From contig NC_066843.1 in NCBI RefSeq assembly GCF_001640805.2, forward strand, positions 9,201,686 to 9,265,685: a stretch of DNA of 64,000 nucleotides, read 5' to 3'. Under the pieces are notes generated by a model. The model was given only the letters and a program-made list of their open reading frames with translations. It was not told the origin of the DNA and did not search any database. The position numbers and the translations under genes are program-made. The DNA comes from Lates calcarifer. Its lineage: Eukaryota > Chordata > Actinopteri > Centropomidae. This document shows, piece after piece, positions 38,895 to 51,110 of this stretch (positions are counted from its first letter, which is position 1; every line of letters starts with the position of its first letter).

Positions 38895-39589
38895 TCTGAT
38901 TTTGACACTTTAGGCATGTATTTCCTGGTGACGTGGGTGTAAACAAAACCGTGTGCTAAGGACCCCAGCCGGGTATGGCATTAAATTTGCCTGACTTAAA
39001 GGTAAGCTTGTCCTGCTAAAATAAATGTCACTTGTAATTGATGTAATGTAAATACGTACTTTCTTTACTACGTTTGGTTAATTGACTATTTGCATATATT
39101 TTGTCGTTTATTAGGGCTACTTCTAACAATTGTCAATCTGCTGGTTGTTTTCTTGATATATCCAACAATTATTGGGAATATACGATCAGAAAACCGTGTA
39201 ATTTGTACGTTTTATTCTCCTAAGTAATGTTCAAAATGTCCAAAAGCCAAAGGCATTTAGTGTATTATAATGTAACACAAGAAGAATATCAAAACATATA
39301 GGCTGGAACTAGGTAATGTTTGGTATATTTACTTGAATAAAGATTTAAACAATTAATTGTTTATCAGTACCCTATTGTTGCAAATTAATTCTCTATTTAC
39401 CAATCAATCAACTTATTGTTCCGTTCAAATTAAAATCTGTTTTTAATGTAGTTGCCAACTAGATGTAGCAGACTAGCTGGGTCTTTCAGAATACATTATT
39501 ATGTTGCCTTGGGTCTGTAATAATAGTAACAATGCTAATAATTAGAAGAAGAGGTAGCACAATAAATCATTCCCTTTCATTCAGCTTAT
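38895..39589. other. Promoter region of tvp23 and spacer to the first otopetrin
   Basis: AT-rich, with no coding frame supported. It separates the tvp23 start codon from the likely otopetrin poly(A) signal at 39590, so tvp23 presumably starts here. No TATA box or CpG-rich segment stands out. Confidence 0.45.
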
Positions 39590-39595
39590 TTTATT
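39590..39595 (-). terminator. Candidate poly(A) signal of otopetrin copy A
   Basis: TTTATT on the plus strand (AATAAA on the minus strand) is about 310 nt after the stop codon at 39903. Confidence 0.4.
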
Positions 39596-39902
39596 GCTTA
39601 TTTTATACCCCTATTAAATGTGCATACCTAGTCAAAAGCATTTGTGCAAGATTCAGCTTCACAGTGATTTTTTTTTTTTTTTTACCTTTTGAAAATAACA
39701 TTGTGAATACATTTACATTGTCAAATGTACAGGTTATTACGTAACGAGCGATATAATGCGATGTCAGTCATTATCTACCTTATAAACAAAAAGTAATAAC
39801 AACTTTGTTATAGAGAAGCATCGTCAAAACAGAGAACAATTTATACAAACAGTTTTATAATGTCAAAACAGTTGGCTTGATGCCTTTTCTCTTCCTGCAG
39901 CC

Positions 39903-42723
39903 TTATGAGGTCAGAAAAACCTCAAACAGACTGGCAACTGAATGCATGCGGTAAAAGATGCCAAAAGGAAGTCCAACATTGACAATAGCAGCCCACATGT
40001 TGAAGTTGTAGAATTTACTCTCAGTGTCAAGATCAAACTGGGGACGAGCACCAAATGCCGGCATGATCCACAGCTGTCAAAGAAAGAAACAAGAAAGCAG
40101 GTTGAGTATTTGATGAATTTTCAGTAAATTTGGGGCATTGAGGGAGAATGGTACTCACTATGATGTTGCCCATCAGCAGAAACGCACAGACCTCCTTCAA
40201 CACCCGCCTCTTCCATGACAGTTTGGGTCTATGCTCAGGTGTGTGGGCATGTAAGCTGTGCTCTGTGGGTGCTGGGCTGGGCTTTGTGTCCATGTCTGGT
40301 GCTTCAAGGTTGCTCAGCTCTTTGCTTGGCTGCAGCACGTACGGATTTGCAACCACAGTGACCGGGTGCACCTCATGGAAGGGCTCCCGATGCAGACCTT
40401 CGATTATGAAAAAGTTCTGCAGACCCATCTGGATCACCATCAAGATAGCCCAGGCCAGGTTGAGACTATTTAGGTAGCCTTTGACTCCGGTTCCAATCAT
40501 GGCTATAATGGTGAAATAGCTGATGATGAATTGTCCCAGTGAGGCTCCCACCAGCAGCCCCACATCCAGGCTGCGCGTGGGGTTTTTCTCGGACACGTGC
40601 TCCCTGTGGTCCACCTTGTAGATCGCGCAACCAATCACAGAGGAAACGGACATTGTGGTCACTATGACTATATTCATGACAAAGTGCATCATGAGAGCTT
40701 TGTCTCTCTTGTAATCATTATTATCGTCCTTTTTAATTTCCATCTCGTATGAGATGAAGGTTGCCAGACCTGCCACCACTAAGAGAATTCCCGTTACAGG
40801 AGCAAGAAATATATCCTGCAGGCGGAATTTGATGTTGTGGTGGCCATGTTCATCTGCTACTCGGCTCACATTTTTCCACATGACGTAGGCCATGGCAGAA
40901 GCAAAGAGACTGTACTCTATATTGAAGGGGTACAAGTAGTAGTAGGCCTCCTTGAAGATGCTGCATGAGCTGTGGCTGCACTTGCACTTACTGTCGCCAT
41001 AACCTGCTGCAAGACGTGACAGGAAGAGAGAAGCATTATGTTGTGATATTGTTATCGTTTTATTGAATCTACTCTATTGCTTAACATGCTTTATTTACCT
41101 CTATTGATATACAAGCTTCGTCCATGGAGTTTGGTGGTGTTGTAGCTGGGATCCTCAGGAACTGTTGTTTGGTGAAGGGACTCCTCCATGACCGCTGTCA
41201 TCCACACGACCAGATTTGTGGAGAGGGTGAGCATGAGCCCACAGCTAAGTGAAAAATCAGTGAAACAAGAGGAAATAATGATCAGAGACTGTAACAGCAG
41301 CAGAAAACATTATCTGCTTTAACAGGCAATGTCCCATAATTAATCATTTAAGTCATGGTTTTAAGCAAAATGCCAAAAAGTTACTGGTCTCAGCTTCAGC
41401 AGATGTGAACATTTTCTGGTACTCTCAATTCTCTATAATAGTAAACTGAATACCTTTGAGTTTTTGAATGTTCATTAGATAAAACAACTGATTTAAGCTA
41501 GAACTCTGAGAAATTGGGGCAATCATTTTCACTATTTTACTATAACAATTAATTGATGTAGAAAAAATAATCCCCAGATTCATTGATAATGAAATAATCA
41601 CTGGTTGCAGCCCTTTTACAGCTTACAGTAATAAACATAGAATAGTAATTATACCTTTTCAAAATCTAGAAATGAAGAGAAATATCTGTTTTTGGTAATG
41701 AAACAACACCAGTCCAGTAGTTGAAACTTGAGTGTAAATACTTTCAATTGCTCAGGCCACTCTCAGTTTCTTTGACAGCAATTATTAAAGGGGAAGAATT
41801 CATTTTTGTACCCTTGGGGATAACATGTTTACAAAGACAGTGAGTGATGGGAAAAAAAGAGAAAGGAAATCCATTAATCACCTACCGTGTAAAGTTCCTT
41901 TGTAGCTGCACACAATCCTTGGCATGGACCCACAAGAAGTATGTCTGCAAATTGATTTCACAATTATCTCAATTAACCATAAAGACTCTAGAGACTGCAG
42001 TGTAATCTGTCTGGCATGCTGGGATTTTTTTGCCAGTTTACCTGCACAAGAATGAATACAAATTGCACCACAGGGAATGCAACCTTAACACCAGAATCAC
42101 AGTGGAGGTAGCCTACATAGCTGGCTATCTTGAAAATGTCCATGATAATACTGAGCAGTCCAAACAGCACAAGTCCTCCTGAAGGAAAAAAACATGTAGA
42201 ACAGGGGAATTTAAAGGAAGAACATTCAGAATTGCCTGTAAATAAAACACTTGATCATAAAGCAAATGGAACATTTACTGTACTTACCCCTGAGCCATAT
42301 TGGTCCAGCATGGGCATCCTGGTAAACAATAGCAGTTTCTGTTGTGGCTGTGTAGATCACATAGTAAATCATCCAGATAGAAGTGAGGAGGAGGAGGATA
42401 ATGAGATAAATCTGCAGGTCAGTGTTTTTGATGTTGACGTCGTCACGAGCGCTGCCAGTGGCCAAGGCGCAGCCCAGTATCAAAACGTTCACACAGATGA
42501 TCCCAGACAGCATCCACCCCCAGTTTCGGCCCCTCTCCCTCGCAGCTCCATAAGAAGAGATGTTCAGGTCGGGTCCACGTGTGCTCCCCACTTGACTCCC
42601 CGCGTTGACATTGTTGGACAGGTGGACCTCCTCTGTTTCCCTGTCTTTGGCCGTCATCCTGCATGGTTCACAGGGATTGCCATCGGTCAAACACTTGCAG
42701 GGGTGGCCAGTGTTCAAACACAT
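39903..42723 (-). CDS. otop2: Otopetrin proton channel, OTOP2-like (copy A)
   Basis: Six coding exons on the minus strand: 42288-42723, 42042-42178, 41886-41944, 41099-41244, 40159-41006 and 39903-40073, giving 598 residues. Landmarks are YQDAHAGPIWLRG, GLVLFGLLSIIMDIFK, VKVAFPVVQFVF, YLYPFNIEYSLFASAMAYVM, NPTRSLDVGLLVGASLGQFI, FFIIEGLHREPFH, LWIMPAFGARPQF and FYRMHSVASLFEV. These match vertebrate otopetrins, which form dimeric 12-helix proton channels, and are closest by memory to OTOP2. The N-terminus has five Cys in 21 residues, absent from copy B. Exon 5 has a tandem acceptor (GCAGCAG), so one codon may be optional. It is head-to-head with ush1g across 2.2 kb. A further upstream coding exon, as in copy B, cannot be excluded. 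Confidence 0.9.
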
Positions 42724-44944
42724 GACTCTTCTCCCTAAGATCTATTCACAAATGAGTTGTTTGTTGTTTGCATCTGGCTGCATTTGAGACATTACAGGTT
42801 TAACAGCTACACCCACTCACTGGCTCCCTTTAAAGGCAGATCCCGCCCAAGTGAAACTTTTCCATCAGCATAATTGTCACCCTGTTGGTGCTACACAAAA
42901 GAGCAGTTTCAAATCAACAAATGGGATTTCATTTCCTTTTCTGTTATTTTGGCAAGCAATGTATGTTAACAAGGCTGTGGTGAATAAGAATCCACAATCA
43001 TGTTTATGTGGAGCAGCTGTGACATTTTCTTGGAAAAGTCATCCATAATATCTCTCTCCATCTCTGATAAAAATCAAGAATAACACCAGAACAATTGAAA
43101 TATCTGTGTAATAATGTAAAAATAGCTCTTATTATTCACCAAAATTGAGCTCCCCAAAAGTTCAACAAAGCAGTGACCTTCTAGAAATACAGAGAAGGTT
43201 TCAGGATACCTGTAAGCCTACCTGATGTAGTGTGATCCTGAGGCACAGTCTAATCTGTTGTGGCTTTTATATGCCTCCAAAAACACAGTGGTTTACTGTA
43301 CAGAGTCATAAATGTCAATAAATCTGTTATGAACAATACCATATTATTACCAAACACAGTGTGTTTTGCACAAAATATTCATGTAAAGTTCAAAAGATGT
43401 TTCTAGGAAAAACCCATTCTCACAAATTCCAAAATACATAAAAACCGGTTCCTTTTCAAATACACAGCAGTTTTTTGATTTTATACATACATTTTTAAGG
43501 CCAGTCACTTGTTATAAAAGTTCGTACACAATAAGTGCTTAAGTTGCTATATGCTAAACAAAACTTTGTGACATTAATCAGCAGCAATCTTTTTTTTTTC
43601 ATTGTCTTTTTCATTTGCAGATACTTAGGTATCTGCAAATGCAAAGGTTTTATGGGTTCTGTTATCATTGTTTTATTCAGCTTAATCCCATTTTTTAGCA
43701 GCTGACCACACGCCTTACATTCTAAATGTGATCTAAATTCTCTAAGTAGGCGTAGCACGCGTTATTCGCCTATCTTTTTGACTCAGTGCTTGAAGGGAAT
43801 ACTTTCAGCTCTTTAATGCTATTCATTGGTTAGTAAAGAGATGGGTTAAAATGCCTGAGGTGTAGTACTTAAAAGCCAGGCCACTATCTGTGCCTATTGT
43901 CATGGAAGTTTCAATTGTGTAGTATGTCTGAGAACTCCATTCTCTGAGCCACTGGTTCAACTATGCTTATTTTAGAGCACTGCTAAATGTATATCCTTTT
44001 CACCAGGGTGGGGCTGACGGCAGAGGTACTTTTTTATTGCAACACTCCATCATGAAATCCATCTTTGTCTGCACGCATATTTCCTAGTAAATCTAAATTG
44101 AACGTGAGGACAATGGTTTATTGAGAAGAACACGGAAAAAACAAAATGTCACAAGAGTTCTTCTGTTTCTTTCCCATGTGTCATTCACAAGGGGACATCT
44201 CCAGTAATGCTTGCATGTTCTCAGCTATCAGGGCTCATCGTTTCCAGAGCAAGCTTACACAGCCTTTGGTTTTGTTTTAAGATTCATTCCTGTGAATGAG
44301 TCTGAAAGAATAAAGGAAGGTTGTGTATATCTGTTCAGATGTAATAACATTTAATGTATCTATTGAACATCCTAAATATAGTTTGATCCATAGATATAAG
44401 GTGTATCACTAAAACATAGAATAATATATTTTTAAAGTCATTACTGAGACTTTCAGTCACATATAAGGTCTAAACAGATAGTAAGGTCAAATTCACGCGC
44501 CCCTAAAATCCCAATAGAAACGTTATAGGAATAGAGACATCATTAAATGAAACTGATTTGATGGCAACATTCAGTAAAGTTCTAACAACAAGTATTAACA
44601 ACATCCCTTTCCTTCAAGTGACTTATAATGTGTCTGTTTTGTGGAGTTTGGTGTTTAGAGACCAGGGAAGGCTCTCCAGTCTGTTTTGGAGCACCTCGGC
44701 CACCGGGAGCACTGTTACCCACGCTGTGCGCATCGTGGCGTCCCTGGTTACCGGCGACGCGCTCTGCCTGTCGCTCCGATCACCGATCAGGAGACTCTTT
44801 GGTGGTGGGGGATAACGTTGGGACAAACGGGCACTTCAGCCTGTCTGCTCCCACCATATGCCCGCATGACGACGACTGCGACGACGATGGTGGTGGCGTT
44901 GATTAAGCGGAATGGAGTCGAGCAGGGCGGACTAACTCTGCACC
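42724..44944. other. Shared upstream region of otopetrin A and ush1g
   Basis: This 2.2-kb spacer separates two divergent start codons. The part from about 44650 to 44944 is GC- and CpG-rich with no introns visible and is the likely ush1g 5' UTR and promoter; it ends in CACC before the ATG. The rest is AT-rich and holds a perfect hairpin at 43612-43641. Short frames in the GC-rich part are read through the 5' UTR and overlap on both strands. Confidence 0.5.
43612..43641. repeat. Perfect 13-bp inverted repeat with 4-nt loop
   Basis: CATTTGCAGATAC (43612-43624) is exactly complementary to GTATCTGCAAATG (43629-43641) around TTAG. It lies in the otopetrin A-ush1g spacer. The arms contain ATTTGCA, an octamer-like motif. 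Confidence 0.95.
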
Positions 44945-47900
44945 ATGAATGACAGGTACCACAAGGCGGCCCGGGACGGTTACCTGGACCTGCTGAAGGA
45001 GGCAACTCGGAAGGATCTCAACGCGCCGGATGAGGATGGCATGACACCGACGTTATGGGCGGCTTATCACGGCAACCTGGAGGCTCTGCGGCTCATCGTG
45101 GCGAGGGGGTGGGTAGAAAGTTTATGACTTGTGAGAACCTGTGCGCAAAACTTCATGGATTGACACAAACCTCTCTCGAGCAGGTCCATCTTCAGTCATT
45201 AGTTTGGGGTTGGAAAACATCTCTATAGCAAAATTGAACAATCTGACCACTTTCCCTTATTATTCTTTAAGAGTTTAAGTCTCAAATGATGCAAAATTTC
45301 AATTACCTTACTTAAAATAAATAATATTTCAATACTCAAACCACGTAAAGGCATTTTTTAAACGGTTTAGCTATAAAATATCCTCCAACAAGGATATACA
45401 ACAATGCAACAATTCAACACTGCAGGTTATCTCTTACACTGTGCATCAGTTATTCGAGTATAACTTCCTTGAGTATTACATACTTGTGCTCAAGGAAGAG
45501 AACAGGCCCAGACAAACGCATACACATTAAGCCCAGACTTTGCTCCTGGCAAAAACAAAAAAATAGCACATTTCAAGAAATTTGGTAAAACTATTTGGCC
45601 AGGTCTGAAAAATTCCCATGTTGGGCTGGACACTTTATTTGAACATGCAGTAGCAGGAGGCTTATATCAACCCTTTTAGAGTTTTATTTCCTTAAAATCA
45701 TAATATGTTCTAAATCTTAGAATGACACCACGTTTTTGTGTTAAATTTATAGTTAAAGCTTTCACACACGGTTAGTGCTTTTATAACATGCAACTGAGCA
45801 TTTCCAATATAGTGATGGCTCCATAACCCTGATGAACCCCTTCTGGAGGTCATATATACTTTGGATATTGCCAGTACATCACAATAAAAGATAGTTTGTC
45901 ATTTTCAAAGCTATGTGGGATTATTGATTTTGTAAATAGTGAACGCCTACTTACCATTTAACAAAGATGACACTGTTCAAGGTCAGCTGATCAGTACAGC
46001 TTATGCTCTGCAGTCAGTATTTATAAAAGCACGAACATCTATTTTAGCCTATAAAATAGACTTTAAAGATATACTATACATGAGATATAGCTCATATCTA
46101 AATCATGAACTGTTGTGTTAAATAGAATGTTTCAGCAGCTTGGTCTGATAGTTTATTATAGAGAGGCACCAATTTCACAACATAATTTCAAAGAAGAAAA
46201 AAAAATTACCACAGTACACACACCATTATTTCAATAAGGTACATCATGGCACAAATGATATGCTGGTATTTGATGATTATGTTTCATCATTTATTTATTT
46301 ATTTAACATATTGACAATGGGTACATGCTGTTTGAAGGGGAGATTTAATCAGCTACTGCATGAAGACACACCAGCCTTTCTTCAGCAAAATGTGCAACTG
46401 TGATTTGTATTCTTGGACAGTTTGGATGAGGAAGCACACAACAGCCCAATCCTCAAATTTTCTGGCTGACCTGGTTTGCTTGCTGGCCAGAAAAATAGGC
46501 TCATTATGCCTCTGCCTAATTCAGTAAAGTGTGAGAGACATACTGTAAAAGTGAGACAACATTGCTTGTCAGTATAGCTCACTGAATGCAAGATATCAGA
46601 AGTGAAGAAAGAATCAAAAAGTACACCAGCAGCAAAGCAGGGCTTCCCCGTGCTAAATTCGCAATTTCCCATGGATAGGTGTAAACAAGGCTGTGGAGGC
46701 ATTCAGCTGCTAAGGACATGGTATTCCATTACAGATAATAGAAAACACGAACACCTGATTGACATGAGGTACTAGAATTAAACATTTACAGCCGCTGTCA
46801 TTTTTTTATGGAGGCACCAGACTCGTGAAATGCAGGGAAATAATGAAGGGAAGTGTAATGCTGCCTGATAATTTCATGGGAAAGATGCCACACTGCGCTA
46901 TATTTGGCAAATATATTGCACTGGGCGACCTGCAGTAACATCAAGCTGTCAGAGGTGGTGAAGACGCAAACAGCCCATAATGTGATAAAAAAAAAAATAA
47001 AAAAAAAAACAGGGCAAGGATAAGTAAGCAGACCTATCACAGCTGCGGTCAGCATTTTACTAGGACATACATAAATTATGACACATAAACCTATCATGTT
47101 CGATGGTCCCAACCGATGACAAGCATATTGTATAATCTGAGTTCAGAGGGTGATAAATGTTTCATCTCAACATAAAAATGGAACATAGCTAATTGCTGTT
47201 TATCTCTTCACATCAATTTATAACATGTTACAGCATTATTTGATGTTCCTTCATCCGTTTTAAGCACAGGGTTAACAGTGTAATTCCTTTGTTTGATCAC
47301 TGTTTTATTGTCACTTTCTTGGCTGTTTGCCACATACAGTCCATCATGCACAGTGATGACAACCACTCCTCTGTGCTCATGCAACCAGTGATCCTAGAGC
47401 TCCATTTTTTCTCTCTAATTGTTTGAACCCTGTCCCGACAAAAGAAGAACAGGAGGCTGAAATCAGAGTGGGACTTCGCTAATCGCTGCCCAGGTTGGGT
47501 TGGTCCGGCAGATCTGACACACATTCCCTGTGAAAACCTTACAACGCAATCCATCAATAATAAATCTGCACTTCAACAGTAGCTTCACGTCGATGGCATC
47601 AAATATTTAGCAGTCTGTACGTGGCAACATCGGAGGATGGAGACAAGACACAAGACAGTTCAGGAAATATGTAAATTCAGAAGATGTGACGCCAACCAGA
47701 GGTCTCTAAACTGAAAAAATGAATTTATACATCATAAGATAAAATCTTATTAACAATACTTAGTTGCAGTGGCCACAAACAAGCTGTAAATTATGAATAA
47801 ATCCTGTTCACCTTTGAACATTACCTGATTATCAGTAAGCTTAAAGGAATATTAGTTTGAACAAAATTCTGACAATGAGCAAACAAATTACCTTTCATAG

Positions 47901-50435
47901 AAATTTTGGAATTCAGGCTTATGATAGAAAAGAAGAGTAAGACAGCACCATGCACATATGTTCTTCATATCATCCAACCAGCTGTAACACTTTATGTTTT
48001 GAATTTAGGAATTCAGCGTGACATCACCAGCCATGCACACTTGTGCTTTTTGAGTCAGGAGCAACCTATTCGGACTCCCCTGAAACCGGATACAGGTAGT
48101 GTAGCAGTGGTGCTGGCAAGGCTGTGGTCATATTACAGGCCAACAGCGACAGTGCAGCACATGTAGAGGTAACCCTAAGGTCGTGGACTGTTAGCCAAGG
48201 GTAAATATTGCTTATATTTGTAGTTATGGCCCTGCATAAGAGTAAATTCCTTGTGTAGGATCCTTTTAATAAAACCATCCTGTTTGCCAGTTGGTGACAG
48301 CATTTAGAAAAAAGGTGGGTGTCAATAAATGATCCATGGTTGGTTTCTGAAAAGGCAGCATGGTGTTTAGACTATGAATTATTAAATAGGGCCCTGTTAA
48401 TAACACACGGATGGCAGGTCAATGCTGAAAACATAATAAAAAAATCACATGCTTACTCATGAGTGAGTCATCTAAACAGCAGACCAAGAAGGCAACTTTC
48501 CTGTCCATAATCCTTCTCACAGTCTGAACAGGGATGAAAATATTTATCTAATACCTCTGAGACAAGTTGTCAGAATCTAAAGGTTGTATCTATATGTTTT
48601 TCATGGCCCACAGAGGAAACCCTGACAAGTGTGACATATGGGGGAACACACCGCTCCACCTGGCAGCTGCCAATGGTCACCTCAACTGCCTTTTCTTCCT
48701 GGTGTCTTTTGGTGCCAACATATGGTGCCTGGACAACGACTACCACACACCTTTGGACATGGCTGCCACAAAGAATCACATGGATTGTGTCCGCTACCTG
48801 GATTCCATCGCAGCCAAGCAGACAGGCCTCAACCCCAAGCTGGTTGGCAAGTTGAAGGACCGGGCCTTTCGAGAAGCCGAGCGACGGATCAAAGAGTGTG
48901 TGAAGATGCAGAAGAAACACCACAAACGCATGGAGCGGAAGTTTCACAAAGAGGCTTCAGAGGCCTCTGCATCTGACGTCATGAGTTTTTCCAGTTACAC
49001 CAGCAGCTCTCTTAGCCACAAGCTTCGCAACTTCAATGCAGCAACCGTCAGTGTGCCATATTCACAGGTCAGGAGATTTTATTAGTCTGTTCCACTTTAT
49101 TTGTTTTGCATAGATTGTAGATTGGTAGTTCAGTTTGTCAACTAGAAAAAAATTCTCTACTCTTAATTGCAAAGTTTAACAAGACTGCTAAATGTTATTA
49201 TGTTCACCATCTTAGTTCAATGTAGCTATTTAGCTTTAAACACAAATTCTACCTGAGTATGAAAGGAATGTTATAATGTTTTTAGCCATAAACCAAAGTA
49301 TTCCACAGACAGAAATTTTGGTCTGATGATGGTGTTAGAGGATAAGTGAAGGGATTACCACAGTTCATCATCTGGCAACCATGCATGTCTTTACTAAATT
49401 CCATGGCAATCCATCCAATAATCCAAGATATTCCAATCTGGGAAATGTCCAAAGTGGTCAGCTAACCGACTGACCAACAGACCACTGCCATCCTTAACAC
49501 CATGCATCTACATTGGCTAAGAATTTCATAAATCAAAAATGTACAGGTCAATCTCAAAGCCTTTTAAAATTGGTCTGTGATAATGTAAGAAATATTTTTT
49601 TGAATTAAAAATATATACCTTTTATTCCCATCCTGTTAGGCTACTCTCCATGCCACAAACCGAGGGAAGACAAAGATCCAGAAGAAGTTGGAGAGGAGGA
49701 AACAAGGAGATGGGACCTTCAAAATCTATGAGGATGGAAGGAAGAGTGTACGCTCTCCTCTCTGGACTTCAGCTGGGCAACGATGTCATGTTTGTCAAAC
49801 AGGGGACATATGTGAACCCAAAGGACCGTGGCCGGCGCAACATTCGTGACATGTTCCCCAGAGACAACGACGATGCCATTTCACGTGCCATGAGTGAGCC
49901 GGATCTCCACGGGCCCGATGTGGACTATTCTGAGATCAGCACTGACTCGGGACATGATTCCCTGTTCAACCGACCCGGTTTGGGCACCATGGTCTTTAGG
50001 AGGAACTATGTGAGTGGAGGGCTGTTTGACCTTGGTGGTCGGGATGAGGTGGACCGGTCAAGCAATAATGTGCGCTTACGGAGTCGGCTGCAGCATTACC
50101 CAAGTGTAGATGAAGACAGCATCGGAAGTGCGCGCAGCCTGCAGGAGAGGAACGTAGAGGACCTGCCTTGGGAAGAAATCGAATTAGGGCTGGACGATGA
50201 TGATGAGCCTGAAACAAGCCCCCTGGAAGTCTTCCTAGCCACACAAAGCATGAGCGAGTTTTTCGCCATCTTCAAGAGGGAGAAGATTGACCTTGAAGCA
50301 CTGCTGCTGTGCTCTGACCATGACCTAAAGAGCATCCACATCCCCTTAGGACCGAGGAAAAAGATCTTAGATGCCTGTAAAAGACGACTGGAAACCGTAG
50401 AGGATCCAGACTGCATCGAGGACACAGAACTGTGA
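44945..50435 (+). CDS. ush1g: Usher syndrome 1G protein SANS, with a one-base frame break
   Basis: Three exons: 44945-45108, 48614-49067 and 49640-50435. They encode three ankyrin repeats ([61 protein letters not shown]), the central region ([52 protein letters not shown]), a SAM domain ([16 protein letters not shown] to [14 protein letters not shown]) and the C-terminal PDZ ligand DTEL. The expected length is about 470 aa; human SANS is 461. SANS scaffolds harmonin, myosin VIIa and cadherin-23 at hair-cell tip links. In exon 3 the frame breaks at 49754-49760: CGCTCTCCTCTCTGG has one more base than a reading that gives RSLSG, so translation would otherwise go off frame. Everything before and after is conserved, so a sequence error is likely. 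The CACC before the ATG and the family N-terminus fix the start. Confidence 0.93.
45109..48613 (+). other. ush1g: ush1g intron 1
   Basis: A 3.5-kb intron with donor GTGGGT and acceptor CCCACAG. It is AT-rich and holds an A-rich low-complexity tract near 46987-47010. No coding exon or recognisable transposon was found in it. The human gene also splits between the SRG and GDPDKC residues. Confidence 0.75.
49310..49510 (+). repeat. Dispersed teleost repeat, copy 2 (in ush1g intron 2)
   Basis: The blocks GGTCTGATGATGGTGTTAGA, AAATTCCATGGCAATCCATC and GTCAGCTAACCGACTGACCA, in this order, match the family of copy 1 (12180-12570), including its usual 3' end. The copy is degraded and non-coding. Confidence 0.6.
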
Positions 50436-50439
50436 GTGT

Positions 50440-51110
50440 TGAGATTTTCAGTTATACAGTGTAGAAAGGAAGTATTTGAGCAATTACATATTGTTTGTTA
50501 TGTTGCCTCTTATATCTACTCCAGCACTTTGGATATGATACGAAACGCTGAGTTTGTCCACATCAGCATATGTAAGAAGAACTTGCATTGTTTAGACGCA
50601 AGCAGTTTACTTGTAAATAGTGTTTTTCCTTGGTGCATTGCTGCACTTCTTGACACATTACCTGTGTGTTGCAAATGTGCACAACAACAAACAAAATGTG
50701 GACCCTCTCATAAAAACATTTCTCCATAGCACTATTATTGATCTAAAACTCCAAAGGGTACCTATAATATTTGATGCCCTGCAGGTCTATACTACAGCCA
50801 TCTTGACTTCTTGCTTATTTTGAGGGCTTTTGCCTTCAGTCTGGTCTTTATCAGTGAAACACATGCTTTGTTTGGATTGAGGTCAGAAGGCTGACATTGT
50901 CAAGACACATTCAGCCAAGAAATGCTTGCCTAGTCTGTATAAACTGTTCACAGTTAGTATAGATGTGAAAAACAACACTCTTCTATGCTAAAATGTCAGC
51001 ATTATCACACAGTGATTCATTTTAAATCCAATGTTTGAGTTGAGTCAAGAAATTTTAAAAAAGAAATATGTAACTGTCCAAATATTTATGGACTACACTG
51101 CACATGTTGC
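50440..51110 (+). repeat. Degraded fish MITE-like sequence after ush1g
   Basis: The right edge CTGTCCAAATATTTATGGAC followed by TACACTG, and the internal CTACTCCAGCACTTTGGATA, are blocks I recognise from a common non-autonomous fish DNA element. The left edge has CAGTGTAG and TATTTG, which occur inverted at the right edge, suggesting short terminal inverted repeats. It probably forms part of the ush1g 3' UTR or lies just after it. Class and exact ends are uncertain. Confidence 0.4.

Noticed and set aside
42130..42738. A 202-codon plus-strand frame across otopetrin A
   Set aside because: It runs antisense through two otopetrin exons and an intron. The splice sites and conserved residues are on the other strand.
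44650..44944. Overlapping open frames in the GC-rich segment before ush1g
   Set aside because: The segment is best read as the ush1g 5' UTR and promoter; the frames exist on both strands because the sequence is GC-rich.
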